Below, piece after piece: positions 52,408 to 60,008 of a stretch of 64,000 nt of DNA. The position numbers were made by a program, and so were the translations under genes. Below the pieces are notes generated by a model. The model saw only the letters and a list, made by a program, of their open reading frames with translations, did no database searches and was not told the origin of the DNA. The first letter of the stretch is position 1; every line of letters begins with the position of its first letter. This DNA is from Variovorax ginsengisoli (GTDB lineage: Bacteria; Pseudomonadota; Gammaproteobacteria; Burkholderiales; Burkholderiaceae_C): NCBI RefSeq assembly GCF_006438845.1, contig NZ_RCZJ01000003.1:216353-280352 (forward strand). The letters are read 5' to 3'.

Positions 52408-54129
52408 TCAGAACACCTTTTGCGCTTGCAGGAACAGGCGCGGGTTGCGGCCGCCGCCATCGGACAGCGCCGCGCGGGTGCCGTCTCGCCAGGCCAGCGT
52501 CGCGTTGATGGAGAAGTTGCCGGCGCGCGACCACGACACGCCCAGGCCGCTGCCGCGCAGGCTGATGCGGTTGTCGCCGCCCGCGAGCAGCGGGTCGCGC
52601 GAGAGCTTGCCGCGCGCCGCGTCGTAGAAGACGAAGGGCGTCCACTCGTTGTCGAACGACCAGCGCCACTCGGCCGTGCCGATCAGGCCTTCGTCGACCA
52701 GCGCTTCGCCCGATGCATACGCACGCACCGCGCGCGCACCGCCGAGCGCCAGCTTCTCGGACGCGTCGAGGTTGCGGCTGGCGCGCTGCCCGCCGGCCGA
52801 GAGGTAGACGGAATGGCCGGCCAACACCGACTGCAGGCGCGACAGCTGAAAGCTCAGCTTGGTGAAATCGCCCTGCGTGCGCAGGCCCACCGGCCCCTGG
52901 TCGAACTGCTCGCTCAGCGCATCGCGGATGTCGAGCTTGCCCCGGTACAGCGTGCCCGAACTGGCCCAGTAGCCACCGCCCAGCACTTCGTCGCGGCGCT
53001 CCCAGGTCCAGCCGACGCCGAAGCCGTTGACGCGCTTTTTGGCGCTGAAGTCGACGGCGTTGATCTCATCGGTGAGGCGCTTCATGTCCGCACCCAGGCG
53101 CAGGAACAGGTTCTGTTGCCGCTGGCGGATCAGCGGATAGTTCAGCGACAGGTCGAACACGTCGGCCCTGCCCTGCGCGTCGAGGTCGCGAAACTGCCCG
53201 CCCACTTCGTAGCTCACGCGCGCGAGGCCGACGCCGGCACGCCAGCCATCCGTGCCGATCGGGGCCTCGTAGGCGAGACGCCCGAACTGCAGGGCGTTGC
53301 TGTTCGACACCATCACCCGCGCATCGAGGTTGTCGCCGATGCCGAACGGGCTCAACCAGCGTGCCGTACCGCCGACGCGGTAGCGGCCCGACTCCAGCGT
53401 GCCGTGGTTGTCGGCCTCTGCCGTGAAGGCGAAGCGCGGACCCGCTGCGACCTCGACCGCGAGATCGGTGGTGCCCGTCTGTCCGCCCTCCTGCAGGCCG
53501 GAAGACACGCGAATGCCCGGCTGATCGGACAGCAGCAGCATCGCGCGTTCGTAGGCCTGTGCGTTGACGGCCTGCCCCGGCACCAGCGGCGCGATGAAGC
53601 CGCGCACCCGCGCTTCGGACGTGGGCGCATCGGGCGCCACCACGACGTCGACCTTGCCGAGCCGGCCTTCGATGACGCTGATCTCGACGATGCCGTCGCG
53701 CACGGTCTGCACCGGCACCACGGCCTGCGCCAGGAAGAAGCCGCGTTCGCGGTAGCGCGCTGTGATCGCCTGCGCCAGCGACTCCAGGTCGCCGAGCGTG
53801 ACATCACGACCGATGAAAGGCTGCGTCAAATCCTTGAGCTCTTGGTCGGTCAAAGCCTGTGCGCCGTTCAGCCGCAGGTCGTTGAGACGGAACGACGCCA
53901 CCGGCGCGGCCGTGGCGGACGGCAAGCCCTGCACCGGCGCGCCTGCGCCCTGCGCGAGCGGGCGGTTGCATGACGTACACGGGTCCTGCGTCGGGTGCAG
54001 CGCCGTGCCGGCATCGGGGGGTGGCAACGGGGTCGTGGCACTGGCCACGGTTCCGAACGCAAGCAGCGCGAGCGACACGGCCAGGGGGATCGATTGCATG
54101 CGCGGGGGATGGTTGGACATGTTGCTCAC
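52408..54129 (-). CDS. TpsB two-partner secretion outer-membrane transporter (ShlB/FhaC/HecB)
   Basis: This 573-residue Omp85-family transporter has a signal peptide (about residues 14-32), a linker with 'CTSC', a POTRA domain ('LNDLRLNGAQALTDQELKDL', 'ITARYRERGFFLAQAVVPVQ', 'ISVIEGRLGKVDVVV'), and a 16-strand barrel ending 'RLFLQAQKVF' with terminal Phe. It recognises the TPS domain of its partner and threads it across the outer membrane. GTG 54129 overlaps the CHAT-gene stop (GTGA) and has GGAG seven bases upstream; ATG 54120 is the alternative. The transporter gene lies between the CHAT and TpsA genes, so all three are coupled. Confidence 0.93.
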   Translation of the reverse strand: MSNMSNHPPRMQSIPLAVSLALLAFGTVASATTPLPPPDAGTALHPTQDPCTSCNRPLAQGAGAPVQGLPSATAAPVASFRLNDLRLNGAQALTDQELKDLTQPFIGRDVTLGDLESLAQAITARYRERGFFLAQAVVPVQTVRDGIVEISVIEGRLGKVDVVVAPDAPTSEARVRGFIAPLVPGQAVNAQAYERAMLLLSDQPGIRVSSGLQEGGQTGTTDLAVEVAAGPRFAFTAEADNHGTLESGRYRVGGTARWLSPFGIGDNLDARVMVSNSNALQFGRLAYEAPIGTDGWRAGVGLARVSYEVGGQFRDLDAQGRADVFDLSLNYPLIRQRQQNLFLRLGADMKRLTDEINAVDFSAKKRVNGFGVGWTWERRDEVLGGGYWASSGTLYRGKLDIRDALSEQFDQGPVGLRTQGDFTKLSFQLSRLQSVLAGHSVYLSAGGQRASRNLDASEKLALGGARAVRAYASGEALVDEGLIGTAEWRWSFDNEWTPFVFYDAARGKLSRDPLLAGGDNRISLRGSGLGVSWSRAGNFSINATLAWRDGTRAALSDGGGRNPRLFLQAQKVF

Positions 54130-56267
54130 GCGCCGGCTCCCGGGCCGACCTGCAGCCGCCAGTTGCCGATCAAATTGAAGGGGGCCCAGAAGAAGGGATG
54201 GGCCATGCGCGGGTCTTTCAGCACCGCGAGCTGTCCGGCCTGCATCGACTGCTGGATGTCGCGGCCCTTGGCGAACTCGGCGTAGAGCGTGCCCATGAGC
54301 ACCGCGGTGGCTTCGTCGGACACCGGCCACAGGGAAGAGATCAAGCTCGACGTGCCGGCCGACAGAAAGGAACGCGTGAAGCCGAGCACCTCGTCGCCCT
54401 GCGCGATGCGCCCGAGGCCCGATTCGCAGGCCGACAGCGTGACCAGCGCGGTGCGCTGCATCGGCAGGCCGATGATCTCGTGCGCCTCGAGAAAGTTCTG
54501 CTTGCCGCCTTCGTTGGCCAGCAGGATGCGCGAGTACAGCGGATCGATCTGGTCGGCTTCGGCATGGGCGGCCACATGCATCATCGGCGAGCGCGCGGCA
54601 GCGTCGCGAAACTGCGTCTTGGTGGCGGCCGCCCCCATGTAGAGCGTGTTGCGCGGAAACAGCCGGGCAAGCTGCTTGACCTCGGCATCGGCACCGGGCA
54701 GGTCGTACTTGTCCTCGATGCGCGGATTGCCGAAGGCAATCAGCGTGGCGTCGATGCGCGGCGAGCGCTGCGCCAGCTGCACCGCGATGCTCATCGACGG
54801 CGCCACCGACACCGGGTGCGTCTCGATGACGTAGCGGCCGTCGAGGCGCAGCGCCTGGAACGGCAGGTAGTGGAGTGGTCCGTGCGGCACGACGATCAGG
54901 CGCTGGCCCGCCTGCAGGCCGAGGGGCCCGAGCAGCGCCGCGCCCAGCTTGTCGGCATTGGTGATGGCCGTGCGACGGCCACGCACCACCGAGTTGCGGA
55001 AGCCCTCGACCAGTTCGGTCAGGTCGTCGTGCTTCACGTCGATGCTGTGCGACCGGATGTCGTCGGGCCCGACCACCCACACCTGCAAACGATCGGGCAG
55101 CGAATGGAACTGCACCACGCGCTCGTCGGCGCGCAGCGTGCGCTGCAGCGTGGCGAGGTCGACGGTGGCTGCGGCCTCTTCGCTCACCTTGGCACGGCCG
55201 CGCACCGCGTCGAGCAACGCGCGCGAGCGGCTGCGCTCGCTCAGCTCGAAGGCGGCGCGCGCATCGCCCACCTCGCTGTAGAGACCCACGCCGCGCTCGA
55301 ACACCGACTGCAGGTCGGAGAACAGACCCATCTTGAATTCTTCGCTGCGAAAGCGCGCACGCACTGCATCGACGCCGCTGAGTGCGCGACCGACCGCATC
55401 GGCCGCGGCCTGCTTCTGGCCCAACGCGATCTCGCTGCGCGCCACGCCGTCCCAGGCCCAGAGCTGGTAGTAGCTGGAGTCGGTGCCGACCAAGCGCGTG
55501 GTGAGTTGGCGATAAAGGTCGCGGGCCTCGGCCGGCCTGTTCTCGGCCAGCAGCAGCCTCGCACGGGTGCGGTCGAGTTGAGCCGCGAGCGGCGCCTCGC
55601 GCGGCACCGGCATGCCGGCGAAGACCTGGCGGGCACGCGTCGTGTCGCCGGATTCGATGAGCGCATTGACCAGCGACGACCGCACCAGCGGCGCATAGCG
55701 CTCCGAACTGGTGGCGAGCGCCGCGTCGTAGCTGAGCACCGCGCCGGCATGGTCGCCTCGGCGTGTCTGCACGTCGCCGATGACCTTGTTGACCGGACCG
55801 GTCACCAGCTTGGGGTCGCGCGCCGGATGACGCAGCGCCTCACGGGCAAAGGCTTCCGCCTTCTCGAGCTGGCCGGCATAGCTGTAGACGATGGCGAGAT
55901 CGCGGTTGGCCAGGGCCAGCAGGTTCGGGTCCCGTGTGGTGTTGGCCAGGTGCAGCGCCTTGCTGGCCGCACGCACGCTTTGGCGAAACTCGCCGGCTTC
56001 GGCCAAGGCGACGGCCTGGCTGCAGTACTGGTAGCCCGACAGCTTCACGCTGTCTTGCGCATAGAGCACGGCGCCGTCGTTGCTCAACGCCAGCAGCGTG
56101 TCGGCATCCGCGAGCCGCGCTTGCTCCTGCCGGTCGGCGGCGGCCTCCGCGTCGGGCGCGGGCTGCGCCATCGCCGTCGGGCCTCCGAGCCATGCGCCGC
56201 CTGCGAGCGCCACCACGATGCAGGCCTGCGCCCTGCGGACGCTTCCCAACCACGACAACCTGTGCAT
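54126..56267 (-). CDS. CHAT-domain (caspase-like) TPR protein, exported
   Basis: This is a 713-residue protein. A signal peptide covers about residues 1-36 ('ACIVVALAGGAWLGGPTAMA'). TPR-like helices follow (about residues 50-330, 'SVRAASKALHLANTTRDPNL', 'QLEKAEAFAREALRH'). The CHAT protease domain (about residues 400-713) has the catalytic dyad His568 in 'VAAHAEAD' and Cys614 in 'TLSACESG', plus 'FGNPRIEDKYDLPGADAEV' and 'SLISSLWPVSDEATAVLMG'. CHAT enzymes belong to the caspase/separase clan. It is the first gene of the CHAT-TpsB-TpsA operon. ATG 56267 is chosen for the signal peptide. Processing of TpsA or of a periplasmic target is a reasonable guess, not shown. Confidence 0.9.
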   Translation of the reverse strand: MHRLSWLGSVRRAQACIVVALAGGAWLGGPTAMAQPAPDAEAAADRQEQARLADADTLLALSNDGAVLYAQDSVKLSGYQYCSQAVALAEAGEFRQSVRAASKALHLANTTRDPNLLALANRDLAIVYSYAGQLEKAEAFAREALRHPARDPKLVTGPVNKVIGDVQTRRGDHAGAVLSYDAALATSSERYAPLVRSSLVNALIESGDTTRARQVFAGMPVPREAPLAAQLDRTRARLLLAENRPAEARDLYRQLTTRLVGTDSSYYQLWAWDGVARSEIALGQKQAAADAVGRALSGVDAVRARFRSEEFKMGLFSDLQSVFERGVGLYSEVGDARAAFELSERSRSRALLDAVRGRAKVSEEAAATVDLATLQRTLRADERVVQFHSLPDRLQVWVVGPDDIRSHSIDVKHDDLTELVEGFRNSVVRGRRTAITNADKLGAALLGPLGLQAGQRLIVVPHGPLHYLPFQALRLDGRYVIETHPVSVAPSMSIAVQLAQRSPRIDATLIAFGNPRIEDKYDLPGADAEVKQLARLFPRNTLYMGAAATKTQFRDAAARSPMMHVAAHAEADQIDPLYSRILLANEGGKQNFLEAHEIIGLPMQRTALVTLSACESGLGRIAQGDEVLGFTRSFLSAGTSSLISSLWPVSDEATAVLMGTLYAEFAKGRDIQQSMQAGQLAVLKDPRMAHPFFWAPFNLIGNWRLQVGPGAGA

Positions 56268-56346
56268 TCGACCCCCGCGCGCTGCCTGAAGTGCGCTGCC
56301 ACGCACCACCGACGCCGCAGGAGTGCGCGCCTCTCAGACCTCGTGG

Positions 56347-56395
56347 AGAAAGTCTAGAAGCGGGTCTGCCACCCGCCTATTCGCAAGACGGTCTA
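56347..56395 (-). promoter_or_regulatory. Paired motif upstream of the CHAT-TPS operon
   Basis: On the minus strand TAGACCGTCT (56395-56386) is followed by the related TAGACTTTCT (56356-56347), starts 39 bases apart. The distal copy is identical to the one upstream of tssK, and the similarity extends outward (CCCTA and TTGC blocks). The proximal copy ends 80 bases before the CHAT ATG. The copy spacing differs from the tssK pair by ten bases, one helical turn, as expected for same-face protein binding. Confidence 0.5.
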
Positions 56396-56407
56396 AGGCA
56401 AATGGAA

Positions 56408-56450
56408 TAGGGCCTGCGATGTTGTCGGCAAGACAACTTCACAGGCCCTA
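56408..56450. terminator. Two-tier hairpin below katE
   Basis: Perfect 9-base arms TAGGGCCTG (56408-56416) and CAGGCCCTA (56442-56450) enclose a symmetric 4+4 internal loop, a 6-bp stem GTTGTC/GACAAC and a 5-base loop. It lies 45 bases past the katE stop and before the CHAT promoter motif. On the katE strand it is followed by TTCCATTTGCC, only moderately T-rich. The most likely role is a katE terminator that insulates the CHAT operon. Confidence 0.6.
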
Positions 56451-56494
56451 GTGAGAGAGAGGGACGTGTCAGGCTGCGGCCACGTCGCAACGCT

Positions 56495-58672
56495 TCAGGC
56501 CGGCACGGCCTCGATGCCGGCGCGGTCCCAATGCCGATGCTTGGCGATGGCGGCGACGAAGCGTTGCGCGATCTCGATCGCTGCCGTGTTGTCGCCCAGG
56601 TTGGTCACAGGCGTCGGCGCAACCACCACACCCGCCGGGACCGGCCCGTCGGCCTTGACGCCGAGCGACGAAAGCAATTGCACGCCCTCGCCCACGGTGC
56701 AAACCGCCTTGCAGTGCTTGAAGGCTTCGAGCACAAAGTGCAATGCTTCGCCGTTTTGCGACAAGGCGATCGCACCGTCTTTGCCAGCCGGCACCAACAC
56801 GGCGTCGAACATGATCGAAGGCATCGTCGCATAAGTGGCATCGACGTCGATCTGGCGCTTGGAGGCGCTGGCCACGGTGCCCAGACGTGGACCGACAACC
56901 TTGCAGGTGGCGCCGGCACTTTCCAGCGCCTCGCGAATCGGCTTGAGCGATGCCGAGTCCACGCCGTCGGCCACCAGGATGGCGATCTTGCGTGTCTTGA
57001 TGGAGCCGTCGCCGGTGTCGACCATGCGCAGCGCCGCGGACTCCTCCAGAGTCGATGCCATCCGGTGGTCGCGGAAGCCCGGCCGACCTGCGGCGGCCTT
57101 GGCGTCGGGCACCCCGATGCCGAGCGGCTCGGCCACGCGGCGCGCGAGTTTCTCATCGACGTGCGCCAGGTTGTCCACCATGCGCTGGCGAATCGCGGGC
57201 ACTTCCAGCTTCGACAACTCGAAGCGGAAGGCTGCCACGATGTGGTCCTTCTCGGCCGCGCTTTGGCTGTTGAAGAACAACCTCGCCTGCGTGAAATGGT
57301 CGTCGAAAGACGCGCTGCGGCGTCGCACCTTCGGGGGTTCGAGCTCCTCCGGGAAAGACTGGAAGCCACCGCTCTCACCATCGACGCGGTACTCGCTGCC
57401 ATTGCCGAGCGTGTTGGGCTCGTAGGCGACCTGTCCGCGCGCGATGGTCTGGCGGTGCATGCCGTCGCGCTGGAAGTTGTGGAACGGGCACACGGCCCGG
57501 TTGATCGGCAGCTCGTGGAAGTTCGCACCGCCCAACCTGGAAATCTGGGTGTCGGTGTACGAGAACAAGCGGCCTTGCAAAAGCGGGTCGTTGCTGAAGT
57601 CGATGCCGGGCACCACGTGGCCGGGATGGAACGCGACCTGTTCGGTCTCGGCGAAAAAGTTGTCCGGGTTGCGGTCGAGCACCAGGCGGCCGATCTTCTG
57701 CACCGGCACCAGTTCTTCAGGAATGAGCTTGGTCGGGTCGAGCAGGTCGAAGCCGAGCGAATGCTCCTTGTCCTGCGGGATCATCTGCACGCCCAGCTCC
57801 CACTCGGGGAAGTCGCCGTTCTCGATCGCTTCCCACAGGTCGCGGCGATGAAAGTCCGCGTCCTTGCCGGCGATCTTCTGTGCCTCGTCCCAGGCGAGGC
57901 CGTGGATGCCCAGCTTGGGCTTCCAATGGAACTTCACGAAGTGCGATTCACCGCGCGAATTGATGAAGCGAAAGGTATGGACGCCGAAGCCTTCCATCAT
58001 CCGGTAGCTGCGCGGAATGGCGCGGTCGCTCATGGCCCACATCAGCATGTGGGTGCTCTCCGGCATCAACGACACGAAGTCCCAAAATGTGTCGTGTGCG
58101 CTGGCCGCCTGCGGCATGGCGTGGTGCGGCTCGGGCTTCACGGCATGCACCAAGTCGGGAAACTTCATCGCGTCCTGGATGAAGAAGACCGGAATGTTGT
58201 TGCCGACCAGGTCGTAATTGCCCTGCTGCGTGTAGAACTTGACCGAGAAACCGCGCACGTCACGCACCGTGTCGGCGGAGCCACGCTCCCCGGCCACGGT
58301 CGAAAAACGCACGAAAACGGGCGTCTTCTGGGCTGGGTCCTGCAGGAAATCGGCACAGGTGAACTGCGACATCGATTTGTAGACCTGGAAATAGCCGTGC
58401 GCAGCCGAACCGCGCGCATGCACGGCGCGCTCCGGGATGCGCTCGTGATCGAAATGGGTGATCTTCTCGCGGAGGATGAAATCCTCCAGCAGCGTCGGGC
58501 CGCGCACACCCGCCTTGAGCGAGTTGTGGTTGTCCGGAATGTGCAGACCCTGGTTGGTCGTCAGTGGGGCCGCGCCTTCCTGTGTGAAGCCCGCCAGCTG
58601 TTGTTGCTTGCTGTTCGGGCCGTCGCTGGCCTTCGGGCGGCGGTTGGCCGCTGCCCTGTTTCTTGGGGTCAT
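56495..58672 (-). CDS. katE: Catalase HPII (large-subunit monofunctional catalase)
   Basis: This is a 725-residue clade-2 catalase. The catalytic His lies in 'RIPERAVHARGSAAHG', Asn in 'YDLVGNNIPVFFIQD', and the haem-ligand Tyr in 'RLFSYTDTQISRLG'. The C-terminal 150 residues form the extra flavodoxin/DJ-1-like domain ('KIAILVADGVDSASLKPIRE', 'GKDGAIALSQNGEALHFVLE'). It decomposes hydrogen peroxide, usually in stationary phase. The length is close to HPII of E. coli (753). ATG 58672 has GAGG nine bases upstream. The small membrane protein gene just above may share its transcript. Confidence 0.96.
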   Translation of the reverse strand: MTPRNRAAANRRPKASDGPNSKQQQLAGFTQEGAAPLTTNQGLHIPDNHNSLKAGVRGPTLLEDFILREKITHFDHERIPERAVHARGSAAHGYFQVYKSMSQFTCADFLQDPAQKTPVFVRFSTVAGERGSADTVRDVRGFSVKFYTQQGNYDLVGNNIPVFFIQDAMKFPDLVHAVKPEPHHAMPQAASAHDTFWDFVSLMPESTHMLMWAMSDRAIPRSYRMMEGFGVHTFRFINSRGESHFVKFHWKPKLGIHGLAWDEAQKIAGKDADFHRRDLWEAIENGDFPEWELGVQMIPQDKEHSLGFDLLDPTKLIPEELVPVQKIGRLVLDRNPDNFFAETEQVAFHPGHVVPGIDFSNDPLLQGRLFSYTDTQISRLGGANFHELPINRAVCPFHNFQRDGMHRQTIARGQVAYEPNTLGNGSEYRVDGESGGFQSFPEELEPPKVRRRSASFDDHFTQARLFFNSQSAAEKDHIVAAFRFELSKLEVPAIRQRMVDNLAHVDEKLARRVAEPLGIGVPDAKAAAGRPGFRDHRMASTLEESAALRMVDTGDGSIKTRKIAILVADGVDSASLKPIREALESAGATCKVVGPRLGTVASASKRQIDVDATYATMPSIMFDAVLVPAGKDGAIALSQNGEALHFVLEAFKHCKAVCTVGEGVQLLSSLGVKADGPVPAGVVVAPTPVTNLGDNTAAIEIAQRFVAAIAKHRHWDRAGIEAVPA

Positions 58673-58719
58673 TCCAAATCCTCGGGATCGTGGGTATGGC
58701 GCCGCAGGGCGCCGGAAGC

Positions 58720-58872
58720 TCAATGGGTTTCGGTTTCGGCGTCGAGGAACATGTCGAGCGCATTCACCAGCGCCACGACACCGACGGTGCCCGCGACGGC
58801 GGCCACCGACCAGATCAAGAATTCGTCCATCAAGGGACTGTTCAGCACATTGACCAGACTGGAGAGCTCCAT
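58720..58872 (-). CDS. Small membrane protein upstream of katE
   Basis: This 50-residue ORF has ATG at 58872, preceded by GAGG at five bases, and TGA at 58722-58720, 47 bases before katE. The protein is MELSSLVNVLNSPLMDEFLI followed by one strong membrane segment ('WSVAAVAGTVGVVALVNALD') and an acidic end. Good ribosome-binding site, sensible composition and tight position above katE make it a likely real gene. The family is not recognised. A role in membrane stress response is only suggested by its neighbour. Confidence 0.6.
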   Translation of the reverse strand: MELSSLVNVLNSPLMDEFLIWSVAAVAGTVGVVALVNALDMFLDAETETH

Positions 58873-59163
58873 GAATGCCTCGTTCGAGAAAGTGTGGGTA
58901 AGTGGTCAGTGCTGCGGGGCTCGGTCGCCTTCCGCTCCGACATCGAAGGTTAGGAGAAACGGTGACGCGCCCCCGTAGTGGCCACGCGCTGCGGTCTGTA
59001 GGTTGCCCGGGCAGGTTGCGGTAGGTGCCCGCCGACGCATGGCTCCCCGCCTACGCGATTTCGCGCTTTGCCGGCGTGCGGCAACGGCGCGGAAGCTACG
59101 ATGCACACGCGCAGGCACCGAACATGCTTCAGTCCTTCCACCCTATTTTTGCGAAGCGTCGCC

Positions 59164-59982
59164 ATGCTCATCCAGATCGGCTATGACATCGAAATCGGCG
59201 TCACGGCGCCCACCTCGCTCATCTACATGCTTCAGGTGCATCCCTCGCGCAGCGGCGACATTCCCGCTGGCGAGAACATCAGCATCAGCCCTCCGCTGGT
59301 CACCGACCATTACCAGGACAGCTTCGACAACCACTGTGCCCGTGTGCACATCCCTTTCGGGGTGAGCAGCGTCCGCTTGCGCAACGAAGCCGTGGTGTAC
59401 GACTCCGGGTGGCACGACCCGGTCGACTATGGAGCGATCGAGCATGCGCCGGCCGATCTGCCGGTGTCCACTCTGCCCTTCGTCTTGCCCAGCCGCTATT
59501 GCGAGGTCGACAGCGAGCTGCTCGCCTTTGCCTGGGCGCAGTTTGGGAATGTAACGCCGGGCTGGCACCGCGTGCAGGCGATTTGCGATTTCGTGCACAA
59601 CCACCTGCGCTTCGACTATCAGCAGGCGCGCGCCACACGCACCGCGCTCGAAGGCTTTCGCGAACGGGTCGGTGTGTGCCGCGACTTCACGCACCTGGCG
59701 GTCACGCTGTGCCGCTGCATGAACATTCCGGCGCGCTATGTCACGGGCTACCTCGGCGACATCGGCATCCCGGCCGTGCCGTACCCGATGGACTTCAGCG
59801 CCTGGTTCGAGGTCTACCTGGGTGACCGTTGGCACACCTTCGACGCGCGCCACAACACGCCGCGCATCGGGCGCATCGTGATCGCACGGGGGCGCGACGC
59901 GGCAGACGTGCCCATCACGATGGTCTTCGGTCCCAACACGCTCAACCGTTTTGAAGTCACCACGGACGAGCGGCCCGGCTGA
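59164..59982 (+). CDS. Transglutaminase-like cysteine protease-fold protein
   Basis: This 272-residue protein has an N-terminal beta domain ('LIQIGYDIEIGVTAPTSLIY', 'PFGVSSVRLRNEAVVYDSGW') and a transglutaminase core with the catalytic triad region: Cys in 'RVGVCRDFTHLAVTLCRCM', His in 'DRWHTFDARHNTPRIGR' with the following Asp. Such bacterial proteins are often proteases or peptide ligases of unknown substrate. ATG 59164 is chosen since the conserved beta domain starts there; an upstream 32-residue extension is Arg/Cys-rich and unlikely. It is divergent from katE with 291 bases between it and the small membrane gene, where nothing else is recognised. Confidence 0.88.
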   Translation: MLIQIGYDIEIGVTAPTSLIYMLQVHPSRSGDIPAGENISISPPLVTDHYQDSFDNHCARVHIPFGVSSVRLRNEAVVYDSGWHDPVDYGAIEHAPADLPVSTLPFVLPSRYCEVDSELLAFAWAQFGNVTPGWHRVQAICDFVHNHLRFDYQQARATRTALEGFRERVGVCRDFTHLAVTLCRCMNIPARYVTGYLGDIGIPAVPYPMDFSAWFEVYLGDRWHTFDARHNTPRIGRIVIARGRDAADVPITMVFGPNTLNRFEVTTDERPG

Positions 59983-60008
59983 CGCCGGTCGCCTGGAAGT
60001 GCCCGGTC

